Shown here piece by piece: positions 11,154 to 23,300 of a stretch of DNA of 37,313 bases. The stretch comes from Apostichopus parvimensis (Eukaryota; Echinodermata; Holothuroidea; Aspidochirotida; Stichopodidae), in assembly GCA_000934455.1 (NCBI GenBank), contig KN891987.1, positions 5,281 to 42,593 on the forward strand, given 5' to 3'. Positions within the stretch are counted from its first letter, which is position 1. Each line of letters opens with the position of its first letter. A program made the translations under genes and the position numbers. The notes beneath the pieces were generated by a model that had not been told where the DNA came from, made no database searches, and saw only the letters and a list, made by a program, of their open reading frames with translations.

Positions 11154-11883
11154 NNNNNNNNNNNNNNNNNNNNNNNNNNNNNNNNNNNNNNNNNNNNNNN
11201 NNNNNNNNNNNNNNNNNNNNNNNNNNNNNNNNNNNNNNNNNNNNNNNNNNNNNNNNNNNNNNNNNNNNNNNNNNNNNNNNNNNNNNNNNNNNNNNNNNNN
11301 NNNNNNNNNNNNNNNNNNNNNNNNNNNNNNNNNNNNNNNNNNNNNNNNNNNNNNNNNNNNNNNNNNNNNNNNNNNNNNNNNNNNNNNNNNNNNNNNNNNN
11401 NNNNNNNNNNNNNNNNNNNNNNNNNNNNNNNNNNNNNNNNNNNNNNNNNNNNNNNNNNNNNNNNNNNNNNNNNNNNNNNNNNNNNNNNNNNNNNNNNNNN
11501 NNNNNNNNNNNNNNNNNNNNNNNNNNNNNNNNNNNNNNNNNNNNNNNNNNNNNNNNNNNNNNNNNNNNNNNNNNNNNNNNNNNNNNNNNNNNNNNNNNNN
11601 NNNNNNNNNNNNNNNNNNNNNNNNNNNNNNNNNNNNNNNNNNNNNNNNNNNNNNNNNNNNNNNNNNNNNNNNNNNNNNNNNNNNNNNNNNNNNNNNNNNN
11701 NNNNNNNNNNNNNNNNNNNNNNNNNNNNNNNNNNNNNNNNNNNNNNNNNNNNNNNNNNNNNNNNNNNNNNNNNNNNNNNNNNNNNNNNNNNNNNNNNNNN
11801 NNNNNNNNNNNNNNNNNNNNNNNNNNNNNNNNNNNNNNNNNNNNNNNNNNNNNNNNNNNNNNNNNNNNNNNNNNNNNNNNNNN
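11154..11883. other. Assembly gap of N
   Basis: 730 consecutive N. Any open frame across it is meaningless. Confidence 0.99.
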
Positions 11884-12879
11884 TACCGTATATCGATACC
11901 TATAAGTACCGTATAAATGCCTATGGTATACGTTTACATGGTTTCTGGCAACTTACACCCATTTACTTACACCTCGACTAAACATATAAAACAGTTTGAT
12001 GTAACCTTGGCTTTTTTTTCTTCTTTCTCTGGTTGTGAAATTCACTTAGGTTACCAACAACAATGCCTTAAAAGAGTTGTTAGAAAGGCTGTGTCGTGTT
12101 GACTTTAAACTTCAGCATAACACAATTGGAAGAATAGGCCTGACACCCACGTTGACCGCTAGCCTTGTCACATGCATTGTAGTCATATTGCATGTAATAT
12201 ATTGTACATATATCTATATACATATTTGAACCATATGTGAAGTTCGCGTTTATATGTAAGATGAAAGAACGCTGATCAAAATATTAATATCTTTTTTTTT
12301 TCTTCCATACATGATCAGTTAGAAACAGGAAACTGATGGGAAATTAGATTTAAGCAAGATTTAAGAAACCACCTAAATTTTTGGTCGAGCCCAGTGACGT
12401 CATTTTGAACACCAGTCATGTATAGAACATACCATGCGCTATATCAATTTTTTTCTTTTGTAATTTAAACATATCAATATTGAAACTATATCGGTGATAA
12501 TTTAATTCGTTGTCGAAGATCATCAAATGTTAACTTGTTCTAATATTTATTGTGCAATAACGGACGTACTCCTCGTATATGCTGCAGCCCACTATATATA
12601 CATTAGTGTACGGTATACCTTAATGTTCACAATTTCAATAGATTACGGAGAAAAAAGGGGCTTGGTGCAAAACATTACCTTTGTGACACCGATTTCAATA
12701 CTATTCAAATCAAACGGATGTCCTTGCAGGAAGAATGTATCGGAGAATGCTTTGCATATACTATGGAGGACACGAAACGGCCGATTGGCTCTTTTGTAAA
12801 ATTCTTCTTTTTCAATGCTCTTGATGTGATAGAGGTCAAAGGTCTCAGTGTTAAATGAGCGTCAAATTAAAAACTTTGT
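11884..12879. other. Intergenic, no gene seen
   Basis: AT-rich. The gap edge shows short repeats around TACCGTATA and CCTATAAGTACCGTATA, suggesting the gap interrupts a simple repeat. Confidence 0.4.
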
Positions 12880-13165
12880 CTTTGTCCTTCTCCAGTTTAT
12901 TCCCTACCCCCTTCCCTTAATCCTCTATGTGTACCTCCACTGTTTATCTCCAACCTCTCCTCTTCCCCTGTTGCTTTCTTCTCTCCTTCCCTTGTCCACT
13001 AATCCCCTTACATGTATCTCTTTGTGTTCACCATGCTCATTAACCTGTCTGTATTCTGTGCCTGTTTTTGTCCCTTCTGTTACTGTTACTTGTCATTTAG
13101 CCTCTGAAGAAGATCCTGCTACCATCGAAACGTCAGGCCAACTTACTTTTACACATTCAAATTAA
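12880..13165 (+). mobile_element. Penelope-like repeat 3' part with hammerhead-like core
   Basis: A pyrimidine-rich stretch leads into CTGAAGA (13104-13110), a partly decayed stem, and GAAACGTC (13127-13134), followed by AGGCCAACTTACTTTTACACATT. The same unit recurs at 16817-16870 and, in part, at 16990-17030 and 6713-6780. The CUGANGA ... GAAA layout resembles the hammerhead motif described in Penelope-like retroelements. The element type is inference from that resemblance; no reverse transcriptase is visible here. Confidence 0.5.
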
Positions 13166-14284
13166 AAACATCACAAACAGATAGTACTTTGGTTTTAAAC
13201 ATAAACACTCTAGACCAATAGGCGAAGGACAGCGTACTTATAAAGATTGGGGGACTTTTTCAGCAAAATTCTTTTGAATTATTTACCATCAGGGAACAAG
13301 TCATGAGCTTAGGGAGGGTCAAACCGTTGATGACTTTTTGGTCAGACGATGGTCCTAACACATAATGTCTGTTCCAGTACAGTGATGTTTCTTGTAGCAG
13401 CCGATCCTTTCTGAAATTAAGGCTAGGCCTAATACCATACTAACGAATGAAAATGAAGTTTATGAGACTGATCGGGCAGTATAGATGAGGAATATGACGG
13501 GGAGTTTATCAATTGCACTTGTGAATTACCAAGAGTTTTCTATGGAATTCTTTTAAATTTGGGGAAGGAAAATCTTGCAAGATTATAATCTTGAAACTGA
13601 AATAGTCCCTATAACGATAACTTGGAGGGTGGGAGCCTTTAAGAATTAAGTATACATTTTGAAAACTTCTGAATAATTTGAGCGAACTACAAATTTGGGG
13701 ACAATATACTGTTGACCTTTAATAGATAAACACACATTATTGAACTTTCGTTCTTCGGAATTAAGAATTTAACGAAGTGGCCAAAAGAAAACCCCCAAAA
13801 TAATCTAGATATACAGATAGTCACTGTGAAAAAAAAGAACAACCCCCATGAGTCACGAAAAAAAGAACTTTCCGAACTTCACTTACAAATCTCATTTGAC
13901 TGAGTTTTCATTGGATACATTTAAACTTTTTAAATTTCTCAATGTACTTCTGATGTAAACCTGAAAAGTCAATTGTCATTAAATGAAATAAAAGTAAGAA
14001 ATACGAAACGTTTTGACTTGAATTCGAGCCCAAATGGATAAATATTTCGCGTCTGACAGTCATTTTGGAGTTTGCTTTTAATGAGGTCAGTTGACGCATT
14101 TGTGACGAACACTGGCAATATGATCCATAAAATGATATTAAAAAACCGTCTCTTCATGGTTGTTTCATGTTGACAGAATAAACGTTTGCTCTATATATTG
14201 TTTAAGCTTTAAGTTAGAGAAACCACTAGAAACCACTAGAAACTGTCACAATTAAATCTATTTTTCTCATCTTTTTTTTGTCAG
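13166..14284. other. Region upstream of the fibropellin-like gene
   Basis: AT-rich with no coding signal. TATATA at 14192-14197 and a duplicated AAACCACTAGA just after it (about 14219-14240) lie about 110 and 80 bases before the ATG. A pyrimidine tract ending tttttttgtcag at 14284 looks like an acceptor, so a non-coding first exon could exist further upstream. Confidence 0.4.
14192..14197 (+). promoter_or_regulatory. Possible TATA box of the fibropellin-like gene
   Basis: TATATA in ctctatatattg, 109 bases before the start codon. It competes with the alternative that 14284 is a splice acceptor and the promoter lies elsewhere. Confidence 0.2.
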
Positions 14285-14305
14285 GTTTGAAAGAAATTTG
14301 TTTCA

Positions 14306-14381
14306 ATGATGGACAAAACAGCTGTATATTGTTTGCTTTTCTTCGCAATTATCAAGTTGATCACATCTCAATCAACTGGTG
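14306..14381 (+). CDS. Fibropellin-like exon 1: signal peptide
   Basis: ATGATG start followed by [19 protein letters not shown] and TSQSTG. It has a hydrophobic core of about 13 residues after a lysine, with likely cleavage after the Ser-Gln region. Donor gtaagt at 14382, phase 1. The second ATG (14309) could equally be used. The exon may begin at 14285 if the upstream tcag is an acceptor. Confidence 0.8.
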
Positions 14382-17300
14382 GTAAGTTCGCACGGGTTAG
14401 AACATAAATGTTACATGGATATCATTGTTATAGAGGGACTCGCTTTCCATCATATATATTCCAGTGTTGTCTATACATAAGAACAATAGAACAAAGTGGT
14501 ACTCGAAACACGGTAAATTACTCTTGAACAACTACTGCTATAAAACCTGGAAAGTGCTTCCAAATGATATAAAAACTGTTAAATCTTATGTAACGTTTAA
14601 GCGCAAACTTAAAGCCCACCTAATTGGAAACTACGCTGACTGAGTATTGATTATCTCATGTTTATTTTGCTCTACTCTTAATTGTTACCTTCTTTCATTG
14701 TTATTTGATATTTTTTGGTCGCTAGCTCGATAAACTACTATTGTTTTTCTAGTGTCCTGTTTATACTATACCACTTTGTTCTATTGTTCTTATGTATAGA
14801 CGAAATAAATAAAAAGGAAAATGAAAAAATGAAATGAAATGGAATAATATCGCTCTGTTTTCACTGAAATACAATTTAGATACAGTCGATACCGACTTTT
14901 TTCTTTGTAGGTAGGGGGGAGGGAGGAGGGGAGGGAGGGGATTTAAGAAGTAGCAGTGGTTGTGTGAGGGACATTGTTAATTGGATGTTCCATTTTGATC
15001 ATTATAATTTACTACATTTTGCAAGTACTTACCAAGGATATGATTGCAATTAACTACAAAAACAAGAAAGTTTTATTACCAACTCATTTCGAGATTATTT
15101 CAAATGTAACTCGATTAGTTAAGCTGTTTTATGATTGCAATAAGATTACGACCGTTAGTTTCAACTCAAAATATTGTTCGTAACTCTCTGTGCAATTTAA
15201 GTTACGAGTTAGTAATATGATACAAATGATCAATTCAGTATAAACATTTGGTTCTTTCTTCATGTCTTTACAAACTAATTTTCTTGCCTTGTTTCCATTT
15301 TAGCTTGTTCACCGAATCCTTGCCAGAATGGCGCCAACTGTGCCGAGGCTCGACTAGCTCCTTTCTACGTATGTTTCTGTGTCGGGAGTTGGATGGGACA
15401 AGATTGTGATTTCCCTGATATTTGTAAGTGTCTCTATATAGAATACATCAAAGAATTGTTTGCCTCCAACCACCCCCCCCCCCCCCCCGATCTATACCTA
15501 GCCTATAGAATCGGTACCAATAACACATTAGCGCCCTCACTGACCTAGCTACTTCAGGGTCAAAGCCCTCTTTTGCTTCCTTCTTAAGCTTCTGAAGAGT
15601 CATATAGCCTAACCATATACAATTCCAGTATTTCCATCGGCATGAATCTGTTTAGTTTGAATAGTATCCAAACTTTTGAGTGTTACCGAAAATGACAAAC
15701 CGTGATTTTGATGGGAATTTCATATCAGGCTTACGCATCAACGTAGGTTACAATTCATATTCGCTCAAAGAGTCAAAGAGCAATCGAGTGACATGCAATA
15801 TAGAACAAATACAACCATATTATACACGTTTATACAACACCTAATTATATTCCGGCCATTTGATTGGTCAATTGCTCGTCGATTGCATGCAAAAATCCGC
15901 TCTATTGCACGCTATGAAATAGAACCGTGTATTATACTTTTTTGATAGCACTTTTTTCAATGGTAAGAGAGCAGAGAAACCTGTCTGTTCAAAACAATCT
16001 GTTGCATGAGTGCATTTTACATCCAATTATATCCAAATTTGAAGGTGTTGTATAAAACAAATAATGAATGGTTTCCATTCGTGCAATAGTGCAAATATTT
16101 CATTCGTTGAAAGATGTAATTTGTTCCATTCAACTCGGCTGAGCCTCGTTGAATGGAACATTCCATCTTTCAACTCATGAAATATTTGCACTATTGCACT
16201 CATAACCATTAATTATTTGTATAATAATCAATGCTATATACCAGGGTCGTGACGTAATGGACTTCATCAATATATCGTACATCATTATACTTAATTGTCT
16301 AATTATTGTCCACATTTCTCCTTCTTCTTCTTCATCTTTTTCTACATCTGCTTCTTAATTCTAGACAGCAGTTCTTCAAGCGTTCAATGTAATCAGAATT
16401 TCTACCTCGATCGCAGTGGGAATATTACCTCACCGGGCTGGCCAAACTTTTACGCAGTTCGCGAACTTTGTCTGTATTCGATCAAGATACCAAGTGCTCT
16501 TTCTATTCGATTGGAAATTGTCTTCTTCGAAACGGAACGTTACAAAGACGAACTGCATATAATTGCAGGACCTTTGTTTCCTGGATTTAACGACCCAAGA
16601 ATAAGAGCTCTAAATGGAACAGTTCAGGATGGGACGCAAAATGTTTCTCCATTGTTGTTTGATATAAATCAAGTAACCATGCTTTGGGAATCGGATTTCA
16701 ACATCAATAAGACTGGATTTTTGTTGTCATACAGCGCCGGTGAGTTATGGTGTCTGCTAAGAAATATACCAAAATTAATTTTCTGTTAAGATCATGCCTC
16801 TGAAGAGGATGTTAGTCTCTGAAGAGGATCCTGCTAGGGATCGAAACGTCAGGCCCATGCACTTAATTTTACACATTCTCTTACACAGGCTCTTTGGTGG
16901 ATAAGCAGTTTACTTACAGTTTTGTTTTATTTTGAAGATCATGTAATCAAATTTAAGTGTCAAGTTTTCAAATGAGAATTTCCCAGTCCGCCTTTGAAAG
17001 AAGATACTGCCGGGATCGAAACGCGAGGCCCTCTAACCCTATTGCTTTATCCACACATGCTTTTTGAAGTAGTTAAACAGTTTGTTAATTGTACTGTCGG
17101 GCTCGGAAAATCCATATTTAGACTGAAATGAGAACGCTAAACTTCGACTTGTTTATATCAACATAGGTAATATAGAACCACCTTCTCAAAAGGCCCAATG
17201 AGCATCACGTTAAATTAACAGTGTTTGTAGTTTTGTATTTGCCCGACAATTTTACCAAACATTATCAAGATTAGTTCAGCACGGCGCTTGCAATAACGGA

Positions 17301-20300
17301 AGAGCTCAAAATCTATGATTATAAACTATCAGCTTCGAACTACCTCCTGATTTATTTTACTAATGATGAAGAATAACGAGCAAACCCTTAAATATGCCAT
17401 TACATATTGCCATGCCCAAGTAGGCCTATCTTTCTTTTTATACAAGTAATAAGCACATACAAAGCTCAAATTGAAAACTCCGACCCATACAAAAAGTTTT
17501 TTTTTTAAAAATGAAACGTCTGCCGTGACATTTATGCAACACGTCATGATCATATGTTATGGCCTATCGCACTTTTAGACATCACACGCAATTACGTTAG
17601 ATGACAACTTTCATTTTTTCTGCTGTTGCGTAGGAAGCTATCAAAAGTACCTTGGGGGGGGGGGGGCAGTAAATAGCTGGATTCTGAAGTTTCCAACAGA
17701 AGAATGTTAGTTTTGTCGATGCTATACGGTGGACCGCCAGATGGGGCGTTGAACATATTTCGACCATATTTTATATCCAAATTTCTACTTTTTACGAACT
17801 GTACAATCCAGTGTCTCTTTGAAATTATGTTTTTTTCACGTAAAGATTCGACTAGACGTAGTATGAGTTATGTTAAACGAAACATTAGTCACTTGATTGC
17901 CGACCTCCCCTTTTGCTAATGATTCTGCTGAATAATTCAGCACTCAGCCGCTTAGTAATGTCCCCAATGGCTTGCCATACGCCTGCCGAAAGTTGTCCAC
18001 TTTTCAGAACTTTCACCCATAGAAATTGATTAGGAATTTCTATGCTTTCACCATAGTTATCGTACCTATATGCTTTCAAACCTGTTCGAAGTGAAACCGC
18101 GATAGTTTCACTACATGGTTTCTCTAAATCTCTTACAAGTTACAGTAGCTAACGACATTTATGATATCCGCCGTTAGTACATAATTGTAAGTATTCAGAA
18201 ACGATTGTGTAAATTTTGGTTTGAAGTTTTCAAGACCTCTCCGCAGACACTGCGGCATTGTGATCGTAATTTATCAAATTGGTTCGGCTCAGCCTAATGA
18301 ACTTTTCCCGATTAACAAGCGTTCTTTAACTTAAGCCTAGTGTTAAGTCGTTCTAAAAGTATCCTACTGTGGCATGTAGGCCTAGCCTAGGTCTCAATCC
18401 AATTTATAAAAATTCCTATAAAGGCCTATAGTCAAACGCATTGAATTGTTTGGCCTAACAATGATCGCACCTTGAACTTATAACTTAACTTGGTCGTTAG
18501 AGCAAAGCTCATACAACAGGAATGAAACACTGCATTTCATATATTTCCGGATACAGTCATTTTAAACAGAAAAACATTCAAAATGTATATTATGATCTTG
18601 CCTATTTGCCCAACAGCTGGCAGAATAAGACAATTGGCTTACCTTATTTTTCAGCTGCATAAATAAGGTGTCGTGCCCTCACTATTCATCCGGCTGCTGG
18701 GTGGATAAGTAAACTGATCATGTTATTCACCCGGCAGCAGGATAAACAAGGTGTACTGCCCTCGTTGTTTTCCTGGTTGCCAGGGGAAAAACATGAACCG
18801 TTTCCTCATACCCTTGGCAGCTGAACAAAGATTAAATCACATTTCGAAAGGTGCATGTTCTGTATCTAATTAAATGCAAACAGTAGGCAGATAGAATTTG
18901 TACATGTGGGCTACCTCCTGAAGTTTAGGGTGGTTATTGCAATAGCACATAACATTAAGAGAGTTGATTCTCATCACCAAAATGCTTTGAATTGTTGAAG
19001 TGATTGATCTTATTTTCTCCCATTGTGGCCACGTACAAGTTGCCAAGTGTTGTTTTGGATAGAACCTTGTGGAAGTTGCTGTCTGATTGGTTAATTAACT
19101 GCCAGACATATAGCGGGGTATACATTGTTATTCACCTGACTGCCGGGCAAGTAGTCACAACATTATATGCTTGGATAGGCCTAGGCTAGACTATGTGATG
19201 TCACTATTCATCCTTGACTGTTGTTATGAGCATATAATTTAAGTTCACACACCTTGCAGCGTTCGAAATTTCTTCAGAATTGTCATCAGTTGACATATAT
19301 GCAGAATATGCAGATAGATGTGAAAATTTTAAATAAAGTTGTCACTGTTGTATAACAAAGTTGCCATTATTACTTCCATCTTACATGTTACATATATGTT
19401 TTCTTTTAATCTCAGACATTGATAACTGCTGGAGGAACCAGTGTGATCCAAATTCAATCTGTGTTGACCTTGTAGATGACACAGGTTACCGATGTATCTG
19501 TCCTGATGATCAAGCAGGGAGATTTTGCGAGTCTGGTAAGGTCTTTCTCTGAGACTCGGCTGGATCAAATAGGCTTGTCAGACAACTTCCATAGATCTCA
19601 TAGCGTATTATTCAGTTGCAGTAAACTTACTGCAAATGTTTTCACACAAATTTAAATGTTAAAACCTCTCAAAGCTTCACAACTGTAAAAGTGTACACTG
19701 CTAATATTGTTAGTGAACATGGAGAACATTTCAACAATTTTAAAAAGGAAACTTACTGTAGTAATCAAGCTTGTGTTAGTCCCCATTGTTTTCTTTATGT
19801 GTGTTGAACGACTGTTTGGTACCCATCCATTAGTAAAACCCATAGTATGATTTGACAGAATCTGTCATTTCTCATGTACAGGTGTGCTTTCATCTCGTAG
19901 TACAGATGTACAATCATATCTCCTATGATAACGATCTGTGAATTGGAAGCCGGAAGATATAATTCACCATACATGTACTCTTCTGTACATGGTCATCTCT
20001 CACTTTCTCAGTGTCTTATATAATCTTGTTGTAGGTGTCGTCATCATCGCTGAGACCAGACCCACGGCTTCCTTCCTTGCAGGCAGCTTGGTGGAGGGCA
20101 TATCATCCATCATCATTTTCTTCGATCTAGCCTTGACGCCGTCACAACTTGCCTCATTTCGGGTCACTGGGTCAAACCTCTGGCATGTCACAGCTTCCCT
20201 TAGCAGCCAGAATAGCAGGAACGGTGACTTTGTGAGTGTGGTCCCTCTGCTTAGTTCTACGCAAGGGTCACGTCTGTGGAACCCACCATCTGTCACCACG

Positions 20301-23300
20301 CTGAACAGCGTTCAAGTGGCCTTCCCCATAGGTGGGTTCGTCTGCTCGGACACGCAGTTTCTCTGTGCTACTATCAACAAGTCATCTACAGCAGATTTTG
20401 TTATCAGAGGTGAACCGACTGATGAATCTTTGACAGGATGCACACAGATTACATGTAGAGGTGAGTTTCTCACTGACGAATTGAGGCAAGTTTAAAGCAG
20501 CATTTTGCGTCCTTTTCTATGATTTTTCTCACCCGCACTGACTCCACTATGCCATAACGACATACATAACTAGCTTATCTATTTAAATTTTTCTTCATAA
20601 AGTGGCATAAAAGTCGAAAAATTTGCAACTTTCAACTTTGTTTTTCTCCAAGATATTTTCCGTTGGGATCCCAATAAACCTCGCCCATAATATGAATATT
20701 TAAACACTACAAACGTCATTGACCAATACGTAATACAACACCAATATGTGTACAGTCTATATGGCAGTTGTGCTAGGGAGTTCCATACAACTCCCTGGTT
20801 GTACCAACGCAAAGTCTTCAATCTATTTTTAGCAACGGCTCATAGCTAAACCTGCATCTCTGATTGGTTGAATTCAAACTAGTGGGTTTGGGGAACTGTA
20901 TGCGATTAATTTTATATGTGGAATTTGTCGTGGACACTTTTCTCATTATCTGCAAATATCCTTAATTCTCGCCAATTAACGTTGTTGGCAGGGAAAAACT
21001 TGGCTAATATCTTAGTTTGCTGTTTTGTGATTGATATATGTAAAAAACTTGATGGACATGTCAAAAAAGTAGAAAACGGCGACCAAACGCAAAATGCTGC
21101 TTTAAGAAATACTGCTGTTTTTGTATGGTGCAAACAATGTGCTGCTGCAGGTTGTCTGAAAAGGACCTGAAAGTAAGTGCAACTATTAAAAATAATTATT
21201 TCAGATGTTTGTTGTTTGAGCAACTTCTCATTCGCAAAGTAAAGCATTTACAGTTAGTTTTCGAAATCAGCAAGTGCTGCAACAATTGAGTTTTCCTTTA
21301 TCAGGAAGCAAATTGTTAATTATTGTGGGACAGTATATCATATATCCATTTGTCTCAACCTGAAGCCTGCAGACCCCTTAGGGAGGGGGGAAGCTGGGGG
21401 TCCTTTAATTTTTGATGTGGGTCTGTGAGTGCAAAGGGATCCACGAAAACTATGAGTTAGTAAAAGCTAAAGGGGCCAATTAACACATTTACATTTTACT
21501 GACTCATGTATATGCTGTTAAGTCAGTCAGGACATGTCTGAAAGTACCATATTGAGCAAAGAAAACTGACATTTTGCTGACCATAGCCCCAACCAACTGG
21601 TGGGACTGAGGTCATTGGGGATGCTCCATTGTCTTTGGGTCAGTGAACAGTTGTTCACTTTCCCGAGGGTTCTGTGGGTTGAAGAAAACGTTTGAGAACC
21701 TAGGTGAAATATCATTCTTCTAGAGATGAGATAATTCAGACCGATTGTAAATTATCCTTTCTCAGATATATATCTCAGATGTCCAGTAAGCTCATTTCAC
21801 AGGACCCGATACATCACCGGCGGTAGTTCTCAAGCTTATCCGAATTAACTATCGTGTTTCTTCTTTCTTTTTTTTCACCAGGGGTCGAAATATCGGCCAC
21901 TACGATTCTGGGGCTTAATCCGATCAATATCCAAGACGGTCAGAATGTTTTGTTTCAGTTTGACGTCGCCCTCGATTCTGTTGCTGGTGCTGGCAGCGTC
22001 CGCGGAGAAATGCTGTGGCTGGTCAATGCCTTCGCCAGCAGTGCATCAGATGGTAGTGTAAGAGTAGGCAGGGAACAGAGAATTTTGCTGGCAGCCGGTG
22101 AGTCGAATACAAGCGTGATAGCTGGGAGCAGATCTATTCTGGAGGATTTGTCAGTGGTCTTAGACTTCCAGAACTTGAACTGTGTTCAGCTGAGGTATTT
22201 TTGCGTAGAGGTGATGAGAAACCCCCAAGGCACAGATTTTACCTTGACGGGGGTGCCGACCGACGATGTCTTGGTAACCTGCCAGGAAATTGATTGTGGT
22301 GGTAAGTTAATCAAGATTGTGTAAATTCCTTTTACCAATTTCAGGAAGCAGGGACAGTAGAAAGTCAATAATATGTGCCGACTTTTGTAGCATAGTCTAC
22401 ACACACCTCATCCAGACCTGATTCTGATACTGTTGGCTGAGTCATTTTGTTTGGTTTGGTTCTCTCCTAAAATATTGAGCAATTTTGGAAAAGCTGCGAT
22501 ATTATAATAATCACCGATCATTCGGTACGCTCAGCTTTACGTGCCATGCCACACCGACACTAAGGATATACTGAAGCTGATAGTAGCATGGCTAAGAAAT
22601 ATAACATTGAATATCTGACTGCATAAAACTGTTAATATGTTTTATAGTTAATATTGAGAATCATGAAAGATGCTCTTCTTGGTACAGGTATAATACATTA
22701 GTGTTTGTTTGTTTGTTTGTTTGAGCATATTCATTCATTGTGTCGATATCCTTTTACTTTTATAGCGGTGCAGATTATACAGACATCATACGCATCGAAC
22801 AATCCCACAACGTTGTTGGGCAACAGTGCATCAAACATTATCAATTTGGATCTAACTGCGGTCTCATTAAGGGGCAGCAATACTATTAGTGGCACTGATC
22901 TATGGCAGGTAATTATATTTCATATCACGTATTTGGACTAAAATACCATAAAAAGGAATGTCTGGACCAAACCAATCATTGAAAAGCCATGTAATTACTT
23001 CACGTAACTTTTTTCTGCTATTTGTGGGAAAGACAATAAATAATTGGGCATAGTTAGAGTAATGGACAGGGGAAGGAGGTGGTGGAGAGGTCAGGAAGGG
23101 GGCAGGGGAGGAGGTTGCATTTTGACAAACATGAAGAAGATTCGAATTTTAACCCTTATATATAAAGACTCACTGTTTGGTTCTTAATTCCGTTTTTTTT
23201 CCGGCCAGGTGGACATTTTTACCAACCAGCAGATAGACGGTCTGGGACTAACTGCAGTTTCCCAGTCAGCGACCCTCTCAGTATCGGCAGCGAATGCAGC

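Noticed and set aside
11134..11916. Open frame spanning the N gap
   Set aside because: Produced by runs of N; no real sequence supports it.
12848..13165. 105-codon Pro/Leu-rich frame as a gene
   Set aside because: It translates a pyrimidine-rich tract and the dispersed repeat with the hammerhead-like core.
17885..18079. 64-codon minus-strand frame beginning [15 protein letters not shown]
   Set aside because: It slightly recalls the start of quinone oxidoreductases, but no cofactor motif or continuation is visible.
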